Made by a program: the position numbers and the translations under genes | Notes under the pieces: model-generated | What the model was told of the DNA's origin: nothing | The model's database searches: none | Seen by the model: only the letters and a program-made list of their open reading frames with translations | Shown here: positions 57,045-64,000 of the stretch, in pieces | Numbering within the stretch: the stretch's first letter is position 1 | How the letters are laid out: every line of letters starts with the position of its first letter | From: Hydrogenophilaceae bacterium | Lineage (GTDB): Bacteria; Pseudomonadota; Gammaproteobacteria; Burkholderiales; Thiobacillaceae | Reading direction: 5' to 3' | DNA length: 64,000 bases | NCBI GenBank assembly: GCA_024709485.1 | Contig: JANJWO010000065.1 | Span: 61,670 to 125,669 of the forward strand

Positions 57045-58998
57045 AGCGGCGCACCTGCGCGGCGAACAGCCTCTGCATTTCCGCCGTGGCATGCGCGCCG
57101 TAGCGCAACGCGATGTAGCGGCGCACGAGTGCGTCGGCGTCATCGGCAAGTTCGGGCCGCAGCACACGGATGCGCTGCGCGAAATCGAGCGGGCCTTCGC
57201 TGGGCAGTCTGGCCAGGCCGGCCTTTTCCAGCTTGCCGCAGAACCTTAGATACAGCGCCTGCACCTTGTCGGGCGCAGCTCGCCTGCCCGGCCACAGGGT
57301 GAAGGCGGCAATCAGGCCAAGCGCCACGCCGAGGCCGATGGCCAGGCCCCAGACCAGCTCGCGCCAGGACACGATGCCGAAGCCGAGGCGGGCGAACAGG
57401 CCGATCTGCTGTTCCTGGTTAAAGCCCAGCACCCACAGGTCCCAGTAGGTGCTGACGGCGTCCCATTGCTGGCGCAGCTGTTTCAGCCATGCCATGTTCG
57501 TGCGCAACAGGAAGGGCAGCGGCTCGCCGGCGGAGAGGGCGGAGGCGATGCCGTTCTGGATGCGGCTCGCGGAAACCGCGGCGGTGGGGTCGACCCGCAC
57601 CCAGCCGCGTCCCTCTAGCCACACCTCGCTCCAGGCGTGCGCGTCGGACTGGCGCACGATGAAGTAGCCGCCGGCCGGGTTGAACTCGCCGCCCTGGTAG
57701 CCGGCGACGATGCGCGCCGGCACGCCGGCCGCGCGCATGAGAAAGGTGAAGGCGCTGGCGTAGTGTTCGCAGAACCCGCTGCGGGTGGCGAAGAGGAATT
57801 CGTCGATGCTGTTCTTGCCGAGCAGCGGCGGGGTCAGCGTGTAGCTGTAGCCCTGTTCGCGGAACAGCGCCAGCGCGCGCGCCACCACTTCGGCATCGCT
57901 GCCGGCCTCGCTGCGCAGGCGCAGCGCCAGCTCCCGCGCCTGCGGGTTGCCCTGCTCCGGCAGCTGCAGCGCATGCTTCAACTGGCTCGGCACGGCATCG
58001 GCGGCCACCCGGTGGTCGAGATAGGCGGAAAGATTCAGGCGCGTGAGCCGCTGCATGGGCTTGTTTGCCAAGAGCTGCAGGTTGCGGGTGAGGAAGGTGT
58101 CGGGCGGCAGCGCCTGCGGGTCGGGCACTTCCAGCGCGAAGATCCAGGGCTTGTCGTGCGGCTCGATGGTGAGGGTGTAGGCAATAGGCTTGCCCGCCGT
58201 TTCCAGCGCCGGCTGAGCTTCCTGCCTGCCGCGCTGCCGGCCCCAGCTGCGGCCATCGAAGTTTTCCAGCACCAGTGCGCGCCAGTACAGGCTGGATGCT
58301 GCGGGCGGCGTGTCTTCGAACTGCGCGCGGAAGGCGACGGCGTCGGATTGCACCAGTTCGCTGATGGAGCCCGGCGATATGGTTTCGGAAAGCCCGCTCT
58401 TCGCGGAGAAGGCGTCGCTGGGCATGCCCCACAGCGGGCCGCCCAGGCGCGGGAACAGCACGAACAGCAGCAGCATGACCGGCACCGCCTGCGCCAGCAT
58501 CAGCGCGGACAGCTTGAGCGGGCGGCGCCAGTGCCGGGCCGAAGCGGGGTGGTTGAGCGCAACCAGCGCCGAGCTGAGCACCAGTACCACGGCGAACAGG
58601 TACACCGCGAGCGGAATGTCCTGGGTGTAGAAGAAATGGGTGATGACGAGAAAGTAGCCGAGGAACACTGTGAGCAAGGCGTCGCGATAGCTGCGCATCT
58701 CCAAGAGCTTGAGCGCGAGCATGAGCGTGAGCATGGCCACGCCGGCGTCGCGGCCGAACAGGGTGCGGTACTGCAACAGGATGCCGGCAGCCGAGCCGGC
58801 GAGCAGCAGCAACAGGATCCATTTGCCGGGCAGCGGCAAGCGGCCGGCGGCGGCCGCCCAACGCCAGGCGATCATGGCAAAGGCAAGCGCGCTGAGCCAC
58901 GGCGGCAGGTGCAGCGCATGCGGCGCGAGCACCAGGACGATGCCGGCGAACAGCCAATGCCCAGCAGGCAGGGGCGGGAAAAATCCGCGGCTAGCCAT
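57034..58998 (-). CDS. TgpA-like transglutaminase with DUF3488 and DUF4129 parts
   Basis: 654-residue membrane protein. About six N-terminal TM helices (DUF3488), a periplasmic transglutaminase-like core with catalytic triad: Cys in FCEHYASAFTFLMRAAGVPARIVAGYQGG, His in DAHAWSEVWLEGRGWVRVDPT, Asp in VDPTAAV; then a TM and a cytoplasmic C-terminal domain. Downstream partner of the DUF58 gene; overlaps it by eight bases. Confidence 0.9.
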   Translation of the reverse strand: MASRGFFPPLPAGHWLFAGIVLVLAPHALHLPPWLSALAFAMIAWRWAAAAGRLPLPGKWILLLLLAGSAAGILLQYRTLFGRDAGVAMLTLMLALKLLEMRSYRDALLTVFLGYFLVITHFFYTQDIPLAVYLFAVVLVLSSALVALNHPASARHWRRPLKLSALMLAQAVPVMLLLFVLFPRLGGPLWGMPSDAFSAKSGLSETISPGSISELVQSDAVAFRAQFEDTPPAASSLYWRALVLENFDGRSWGRQRGRQEAQPALETAGKPIAYTLTIEPHDKPWIFALEVPDPQALPPDTFLTRNLQLLANKPMQRLTRLNLSAYLDHRVAADAVPSQLKHALQLPEQGNPQARELALRLRSEAGSDAEVVARALALFREQGYSYTLTPPLLGKNSIDEFLFATRSGFCEHYASAFTFLMRAAGVPARIVAGYQGGEFNPAGGYFIVRQSDAHAWSEVWLEGRGWVRVDPTAAVSASRIQNGIASALSAGEPLPFLLRTNMAWLKQLRQQWDAVSTYWDLWVLGFNQEQQIGLFARLGFGIVSWRELVWGLAIGLGVALGLIAAFTLWPGRRAAPDKVQALYLRFCGKLEKAGLARLPSEGPLDFAQRIRVLRPELADDADALVRRYIALRYGAHATAEMQRLFAAQVRRFRA

Positions 58999-59950
58999 GC
59001 TCGGACAATCCGTGCAGCGCGAGCGCCTCCAGGCATTGCTGGCGATGCGCGGCGCCATTGCCCGGCGCGATGTCGCGGCCGGGAATGCGCAGGCCATAGC
59101 GCAGGCCCGCCTGTTCCGCATCCAGCACCCAGCGCGTGAGCTGCGACAGGCGCGTCTCGGTGTCGGCGCCGGCCAGCCGCGCCCAATCGAGCAGCACGCT
59201 GCTGCCCTCGACGTCGCTGAAGCGCTTGGTCGCCAGCAGGTCGCTGCGTGCGGCCACCTTCCACGCCACCTGGCGCGGCGAATCGCCCGGCTGCCATGCG
59301 CGCAGGCCGGCGAAATCCTCGCTGCCTTCGCCCGGCCCTGGCCGCGTGTCCGCATCGTCTTCGCCCGCCGCCAGGAAATCCGGCGGCATCTCGCCCGGTT
59401 TCGGGTAGACGATGGCGGCATGATCGAATTCCACGTAGGACCAGGCGCGGAACAGGCCGAGCGGATAGACCGTGGACAAGGTAAAGCGGCCCGGCTTCAG
59501 GCGGCCGCGCTGCGGCGCCGGCACGCGCACGCCGATGCGCTGCGCAGCCTCGATGTCGAATATCACGGACGCCTCGCCGCGCCAGCGCAGGTTGAGGGCC
59601 AGGCGCTCGGCCGGCGCCTCGAACAGAAAATGAAACATTGCGTCCTCGCCGGCGAATGCGGGCGTGGCGCCGGCATCGGCGATGCGCAGGCCCTGCAGGT
59701 TGCGGTAGGTATGCAGGATGCCGACCACCGCCACGCCGCCGAGCAGGAAGGTGAGGATGTAGCCGAGGCTGAGTCCGTAGTTGATCGAGCCGATCAGCAT
59801 GGCCAGCAGGAACAGCGCGAAGATCAGGCCGAGGCGCGTGGGCAGGATGTAGATGCGGCGGCGGTCGAGCACGATGGGGCCGGCCTCGCTGCCGCGCCCG
59901 CGCACGAGCTGGGCAAGCAGGGGGAACAGGCGGCTGGCGAGCGTCGCCAC
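58991..59950 (-). CDS. DUF58 domain membrane protein
   Basis: 319-residue DUF58 protein of the TgpA-associated kind: two TM helices near the N-terminus (LGLIFALFLLAMLIGSINYG, YILTFLLGGVAVVGILHTY) and the signature FAGLRAWQPGDSPRQVAWKVAARS. GTG 59950 chosen just after the MoxR stop; starts further upstream would overlap moxR. Confidence 0.85.
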   Translation of the reverse strand: MATLASRLFPLLAQLVRGRGSEAGPIVLDRRRIYILPTRLGLIFALFLLAMLIGSINYGLSLGYILTFLLGGVAVVGILHTYRNLQGLRIADAGATPAFAGEDAMFHFLFEAPAERLALNLRWRGEASVIFDIEAAQRIGVRVPAPQRGRLKPGRFTLSTVYPLGLFRAWSYVEFDHAAIVYPKPGEMPPDFLAAGEDDADTRPGPGEGSEDFAGLRAWQPGDSPRQVAWKVAARSDLLATKRFSDVEGSSVLLDWARLAGADTETRLSQLTRWVLDAEQAGLRYGLRIPGRDIAPGNGAAHRQQCLEALALHGLSEHG

Positions 59951-59966
59951 GGCTGCCGCGCTTGCC

Positions 59967-60893
59967 TTAAGGAATTGCGACGCTGGCCAGCAAGGCCTGC
60001 GCCAGCGCTTCGGCATCGGCTTCGCCCGCGGGGCCGCGCAGGCGGTGGCCGGCGACGGCCGGCAGCACCGCCTGCACGTCCTCGGGCAGCACCTGGCTGC
60101 GGCCAGCGAGGAAGGCCCAGGCGCGGCTGGCATGCACCAGCGCGAGCCCCGCGCGCGGCGACAGGCCGGCGCCGAATTTTCCGCCGCGCGAGCGCGCGAT
60201 CAGCGCCTGCACGTAGTCGAGCAGCGCCTCGGCGATGAACACCTCGGACACCTTGTGCTGCGCCGCGAGCAGGCTGGCCGGGTCGAGCAGCGGCTGCATG
60301 TGCGCGATCATTTCGCGCCGGTCCTCGCCGGCGAGCAGCATGCGCTCGGCCTGGGCATCGGGATAGCCGAGCGCGATGCGCATGAGGAAGCGGTCGAGCT
60401 GGGATTCCGGCAGCGGGAAGGTGCCGACCTGCTGGGTGGGGTTCTGCGTGGCGATGACGAAGAAGGGCGCGGGCAGGGGACGGGTTTCGCCTTCGGTGGT
60501 GACCTGATGCTCTTCCATGGCTTCGAGCAGCGCGCTCTGCGCCTTGGGCGTGGCGCGGTTCACCTCGTCGGCGAGGATCAGGTGCGCGAAGATCGGGCCG
60601 GGATGGAACACGAACTGGCTGCGCTCGCGGTCGAACACCGAGACGCCGAGGATGTCCGCCGGCAGGAGGTCGGCGGTGAACTGGATGCGGTGGAACTGCA
60701 GGCCCAGGGTCTGCGCCAGCGCGTGCGCCAGCGTGGTCTTGCCCATGCCCGGCAGGTCTTCGATCAGCAGGTGGCCGCGCGCCAGCACGCAGGCCAGCGC
60801 CAGGCGGATTTCACGTTCCTTGCCGAGCACGATCTGGCCGACCTGGCGCACGGCGGATTCGAGCATGACGGCGAGGGGGGTGGCGGTGTCCAT
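59967..60893 (-). CDS. MoxR-family AAA+ ATPase (second copy)
   Basis: 308-residue MoxR protein: Walker A IEDLPGMGKTTLAHALA, Walker B ILADEVNRATPKAQSALLEAMEE, sensor 1 FVIATQNPTQQVGTFPLPESQLDRFLMR. First gene of moxR-DUF58-tgpA on the minus strand. It is a different subfamily from the MoxR at 50540, judged by its sequence and partners. Confidence 0.92.
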   Translation of the reverse strand: MDTATPLAVMLESAVRQVGQIVLGKEREIRLALACVLARGHLLIEDLPGMGKTTLAHALAQTLGLQFHRIQFTADLLPADILGVSVFDRERSQFVFHPGPIFAHLILADEVNRATPKAQSALLEAMEEHQVTTEGETRPLPAPFFVIATQNPTQQVGTFPLPESQLDRFLMRIALGYPDAQAERMLLAGEDRREMIAHMQPLLDPASLLAAQHKVSEVFIAEALLDYVQALIARSRGGKFGAGLSPRAGLALVHASRAWAFLAGRSQVLPEDVQAVLPAVAGHRLRGPAGEADAEALAQALLASVAIP

Positions 60894-60957
60894 AAATTAA
60901 AAACGGCGAAAAAGTCTCTGTCTTGACGCGCCCTCGCGCCAATCGTTCCTCAAACGG

Positions 60958-62244
60958 TCATCCGGCTGCGCTTTCTTCCGCGGGGCGCAACGGCAGGGCC
61001 TGCCCCTGCTGGCGGCTGAGAAAAGGCACCAGCAGGTAGCACAGCGCGAGCGAGCCGGCGGCGACCCACAGCAGCGGCGCGAAAGACTGGTGGAAGGTCT
61101 CTTCGTAGAGGCGCGCGCCGATCACGGAAGAGAGCTGGTCGGCGGCGTTGTAGAGCGACATCATGACGGCAAAGGTGAAGCCCTCGGCGCGCGGCGGGCA
61201 GGCGCGCGCCGCCACGGCGAGGATCATCAGCATGCCGATCTGGTTCAGCGTGCCGACGGCGACATGCAGCGGCGCGGCGATGGCCTGTGCGTAGCCGCTG
61301 GGCTGGGCCAGAGCAAGGTAGGCCAGCACTGCCAGGATCGCGGCGCTGATGGCGACATTGGCCTGCACCGCGACCGAGCGCCGCGCCAGCACATGGCCGA
61401 ACAGCCAGGCGCCGATGACGCCACCCGCCGCGGTGAAGGCGGAGAGCTGGCCGATGAACTGCTGGTCGAAGCGCAGCACGTCGCTCATGTGGAAATACAG
61501 CGGCGTGCCGAAGCCGGGGCTGAAGCACCACAGCGTCACGAACAGCGCCGCCAGCTGCAGTTTCGGCGAGCGCACCGCCAGCCACACGCTTTGCGTGGTC
61601 TGCTTCATCGCCGCCAGCTCGATGCGGCTGGGTTGTTCCTGCACCAGGAAATAACTGGCCGTGAGCACGGCGATGGGCGCCAGCATGGTGACGGTGGCGG
61701 CGAGGTGCAGCGCGGTGGCCGGCGCGAAGGTGTTGGCGAGAAAGCCGCCGGCGAGGGCGGTGACGACGGCGGCGAGCTTGAACCAGAGCCACTGCGTGCC
61801 GAGGAAGCGCGCGGTGAGCCCGGTCTCGGCGCCCTTTTCCACCATCAGCGCGTCGATGATGACATCCGAAGCGGCGGTGCCGAAGGCGGTGAGCGTGAGC
61901 GCGACGACCAGCGAGGCGGGCTCGGCGAGCCCGGCCAGCCACATGAAGCCGGCCGCCGCAAAAAGGTTGACGAGCATGAGCCAGGTCTTGCGGCGGTAGC
62001 CGAAAAGCGGCAGGTAATCGCTGACCAGGCCGTAGAGCGGCTTGATCACCCAGGGCATCGAGGCGATGGCGAGGTATTCGGAGACCGCGCTGGCGGAAAG
62101 CCCCAGTTCTTCCTTGAGGTAGAAGTTGAGCGGCTGGCCGATCAGCCCGCCCAGCTGCGCGAAGCTCTGGGCGAAATAGGCCAGGCCGAACAGGAAGAAC
62201 AGGCGCCGGGCGGGGGCGGGATCGCTGGCGGCGGGGGGATTCAT
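60958..62244 (-). CDS. MFS transporter, BT1/folate-biopterin-like
   Basis: 428-residue major facilitator with about twelve TM helices. The segment PWVIKPLYGLVSDYLPLFGYRRKTWLML is characteristic of the BT1 (folate-biopterin transporter) group. ATG 62244; the track ORF overruns upstream. Substrate not determined. Divergent from the ECF sigma gene. Confidence 0.8.
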   Translation of the reverse strand: MNPPAASDPAPARRLFFLFGLAYFAQSFAQLGGLIGQPLNFYLKEELGLSASAVSEYLAIASMPWVIKPLYGLVSDYLPLFGYRRKTWLMLVNLFAAAGFMWLAGLAEPASLVVALTLTAFGTAASDVIIDALMVEKGAETGLTARFLGTQWLWFKLAAVVTALAGGFLANTFAPATALHLAATVTMLAPIAVLTASYFLVQEQPSRIELAAMKQTTQSVWLAVRSPKLQLAALFVTLWCFSPGFGTPLYFHMSDVLRFDQQFIGQLSAFTAAGGVIGAWLFGHVLARRSVAVQANVAISAAILAVLAYLALAQPSGYAQAIAAPLHVAVGTLNQIGMLMILAVAARACPPRAEGFTFAVMMSLYNAADQLSSVIGARLYEETFHQSFAPLLWVAAGSLALCYLLVPFLSRQQGQALPLRPAEESAAG

Positions 62245-62413
62245 CGGCGATTCTGCGGATTTGCGGAGTGTGCCGCCATCATAGCCGCTTTGGGCGCGGT
62301 TTAGCCGGATAGTCGACATGTACCGTTGCCGCGGGCGAATCGGGGGAACAGAATGAAGCGGGATGGAATAAGACGGGCGGCTGCCGCGTCTTAACGGATA
62401 ACGGAGAAGACAA

Positions 62414-62959
62414 ATGTTCAGGTTCTGCAGAAGCACGCAGCAGGAAATCCTGCGCCATCGCACGCGCCTGTTCCGCCTCGCCTATGCCTGGTGCGGCGAC
62501 CGCGACATGGCCGAGGATCTGGTGCAGGAGGCGCTCGCCCGAGCGCTGGCCACGACTTCTCCGCTGAAGGAGCCGCGCGCGCTCGAAGGCTGGCTCATGG
62601 TCATCCTCAACAACTGCTGGCGCGATTGCCTGCGCAAGAAGATGGCCGGCGTGCTGGAGGACATCGACGACTGGGCCGAGCGCCTGGAGGCCGAGGAGCT
62701 TTCGCCGGAGCAGAACCTGGCCGGCCGCCAGACCGCGCTGAGCGTGCGCAATGCCATCGCCCGTCTGCCGCTGGGCCAGCGTCAGGTGCTGACCCTGGTG
62801 GACATGGAGGACCGCAGCTATGCCGAAGTCGCGGAAATCCTCGGCGTGCCCGCAGGCACGGTGATGAGCCGGCTGGCGCGCGCGCGCGCCGCCCTCAAGG
62901 CAATGTTGACCGAGGTCAGGCCGGCCGCACCGGCAGCCGGCCTCAGGAGAGTGAAATGA
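62414..62959 (+). CDS. ECF-family RNA polymerase sigma factor
   Basis: 181-residue sigma-70 family factor of region 2 (LFRLAYAWCGDRDMAEDLVQEALARALAT) and region 4 (LPLGQRQVLTLVDMEDRSYAEVAEILGVPAGTVMSRLARARAAL) only. Overlaps the next gene by ATGA, typical of a sigma/anti-sigma pair. The first ORF Met lies after GGAGAAGAC. Confidence 0.92.
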   Translation: MFRFCRSTQQEILRHRTRLFRLAYAWCGDRDMAEDLVQEALARALATTSPLKEPRALEGWLMVILNNCWRDCLRKKMAGVLEDIDDWAERLEAEELSPEQNLAGRQTALSVRNAIARLPLGQRQVLTLVDMEDRSYAEVAEILGVPAGTVMSRLARARAALKAMLTEVRPAAPAAGLRRVK

Positions 62960-63678
62960 GAATGCCGATCACCGACGAAATCCTGAATGCCTTCGTCGAC
63001 CAGCAGCTCACCCCCGGCGAAATGGGCGAAGTGTTCGAGGCGCTCAAGCAGGATCCTGAGCTTGCCAAACGCAGCTGCGAAATCCGCCAGCTCAAATCCC
63101 TGCTCAAGCACGCCTACGAAGGCGTCGAGCCGAGCCGGCCCGTGCAACGGAGCAAGGCACGTTCCCGGAGCATGCAGGTCATGGCCGCCGCGCTGCTGCT
63201 GGGCCTGGGCGGCCTGCTCGGCTGGACCCTGCGCCCGATGGGCGGCGGCATCCTGCCCGCCGCGCTGGCGCAAAAAGGCGAATTCATGCACGTCAGCCAG
63301 CCAGGCGCCACGGCGGGCAACCGCTTCATCCTGCACATCGACAGCGACAAGCCCGAGCGCATGGCCGCGGTGCTGGACTACGCCGACCAGATCCTCGACA
63401 ACGCCAGGCAGGATGGCGTTGCCGCCGAACTGGAAATCGTCGCCAACAACTACGGCCTCAACCTGCTGCGCGAAGACCTCACCCCTTACCGCGCGCGCAT
63501 CGACGCCCTGGCCGCCAAGCACGCCAACCTCAAGTTCATCGCCTGCGGCCAGGCGGTGGCGCGGGTCGAGCGCGAGGGCAAGAAAGTCAGGCTGGTCGAG
63601 GAAGCCAGGGTGGTGCCGTCGGTGATCGGCGAGGTGGTGAGCAAGATGAAGGAGGGCTGGACTTACATCCGGGTGTGA
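62956..63678 (+). CDS. Membrane anti-sigma-like protein with DsrE-like C-terminal domain
   Basis: 240-residue protein. Residues 1-60 are a short anti-sigma-type helical N-terminus (TDEILNAFVDQQLTPGEMGEVFEALKQDPELA), then one TM helix (MQVMAAALLLGLGGLLGWTL). Residues about 110-240 resemble the DsrE-like COG1416 fold (RFILHIDSDKPERMAAVLDYADQIL, ANLKFIACGQAVARV with a Cys, EGWTYIRV). A cytoplasmic anti-sigma part joined to a periplasmic sulfur-type domain suggests a sensor of periplasmic sulfur species; inference. Confidence 0.8.
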   Translation: MRMPITDEILNAFVDQQLTPGEMGEVFEALKQDPELAKRSCEIRQLKSLLKHAYEGVEPSRPVQRSKARSRSMQVMAAALLLGLGGLLGWTLRPMGGGILPAALAQKGEFMHVSQPGATAGNRFILHIDSDKPERMAAVLDYADQILDNARQDGVAAELEIVANNYGLNLLREDLTPYRARIDALAAKHANLKFIACGQAVARVEREGKKVRLVEEARVVPSVIGEVVSKMKEGWTYIRV

Positions 63679-63718
63679 GGACGATAATGCCGCTCCCAAT
63701 GCAGGAGACGGCAGGTGT

Positions 63719-63747
63719 AAAAGGGGATTCTTCGGGATTCCCTTTTT
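63719..63747 (+). terminator. Rho-independent terminator after the anti-sigma gene
   Basis: AAAAGGGGATTC...GGATTCCCTTTTT: AAAAGGG pairs with CCCTTTT and a T-run follows. It lies about 40 bases after the stop. Confidence 0.75.
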
Positions 63748-63768
63748 GTTGCCTGCGGAAGCCTTTGC

Positions 63769-63800
63769 CGTCATTGCGAGGCGTAGCTGAAGCAATCCAG
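63769..63800. repeat. Dispersed repeat of the GTCATTGCGAGG...GAAGCAATCCAG type
   Basis: CGTCATTGCGAGGCGTAGC-TGAAGCAATCCAG matches a well-known short intergenic repeat in many bacterial genomes. Followed by TTTTTTG. Confidence 0.7.
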
Positions 63801-63859
63801 TTTTTTGTTCGATGAGTGGAGAGCGTTGGTCAGATTGACTATCTCCTGATTGCATGGGG

Positions 63860-64000
63860 CTCTGGCCGGGGGTTGCCCGGCGGCAAGTTACTTTCTTTGC
63901 TCCGCCAAAGAAAGTAACCAAAGAAAGGCGGCCCCGCTGTGCTGCCCCGCCGAAAATCGTGGCGGGGTAAACCTCGGTCGGTGACTTGAATTGGGCGGCT
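63860..64000. repeat. Dispersed intergenic repeat with 13-bp hairpin
   Basis: GTTACTTTCTTTG-CTCCGC-CAAAGAAAGTAAC (63887-63918) is a perfect 13-bp hairpin embedded in a repeat family common in beta- and gammaproteobacteria, followed by AAAGAAAGGCGGCC. No gene is seen in 63748-64000. Confidence 0.7.

Noticed and set aside
62341-62390. ECF-type promoter (GGAACA at 62345) ahead of the sigma gene
   Set aside because: A GGAACA -35 is present but no convincing -10 at the usual spacing, so not listed as a feature.

Overview
The window reads as a GC-rich chromosome segment from a sulfur-oxidising betaproteobacterium. A Thiobacillus-, Sulfuricella- or Sulfuritalea-like member of the Nitrosomonadales fits best, but species is not resolvable from sequence alone. 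The anchor is a complete reverse dissimilatory sulfite reductase locus (dsrABEFHCMKLJOPNR followed by cysG). Presence of dsrEFH, dsrL and a two-cysteine dsrC is the signature of sulfur oxidisers rather than sulfate reducers.

Layout. 1-5354 (minus strand) is housekeeping: partial uvrC, a tautomerase, a family-5 uracil-DNA glycosylase, a CDF metal transporter, nagZ, acpS, a radical SAM protein and tRNA-Ser(UGA), whose 3' end is partly duplicated about 100 bp away. 5698-7194 is an unrecognised gene. 7201-12844 (minus) is a compact accessory cluster running divergently from dsr: two unknown proteins, an HTH-ferredoxin-reductase fusion, a TauD/TfdA dioxygenase, a sulfurtransferase, a cysteine-less DsrC paralogue (RspA type), an orphan Cas6-like RAMP protein and a small unknown. 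13230-27732 is the dsr-cysG locus, with stem-loops at three of its gene boundaries.

27823-32342 holds a DUF599 membrane protein and a tiny ORF behind a good sigma-54 promoter. Beside them, divergently, lies a histidine kinase / sigma-54-dependent response regulator pair, followed by a small potassium-channel-like protein. 32495-40738 (minus) is a periplasmic respiratory module: a type II DMSO-reductase-family molybdoenzyme (alpha, beta, and a gamma-like heme b domain fused to cytochrome c), an exported rhodanese, a TlpA-like thioredoxin, two small exported proteins and a TauE/SafE exporter. It faces an ArsR-rhodanese regulator.

40816-50272 is an arsenic/arsenosugar-type region (ArsM-like methyltransferase, ArsS radical SAM, TIGR04282 and TIGR04283 glycosyltransferase-family proteins, a disulfide oxidoreductase, a TVP38-rhodanese fusion and a sterol-desaturase-family protein). 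Inside it sits a Fur-controlled feoB whose G domain has lost key motifs. 50540-60893 holds two complete MoxR/DUF58 systems pointing at each other (a Bat-type operon and a DUF58-transglutaminase operon). The window ends with a BT1-like transporter, an ECF sigma factor, an anti-sigma-like membrane protein carrying a DsrE-like domain, and dispersed repeats.

Together the genes describe sulfur traffic (at least four rhodanese domains plus DsrEFH, DsrC, RspA and a DsrE-like sensor candidate) around cytoplasmic sulfur oxidation and a periplasmic molybdoenzyme of unknown substrate. All functions are inferred from recognisable motifs and gene order. No database search was run.
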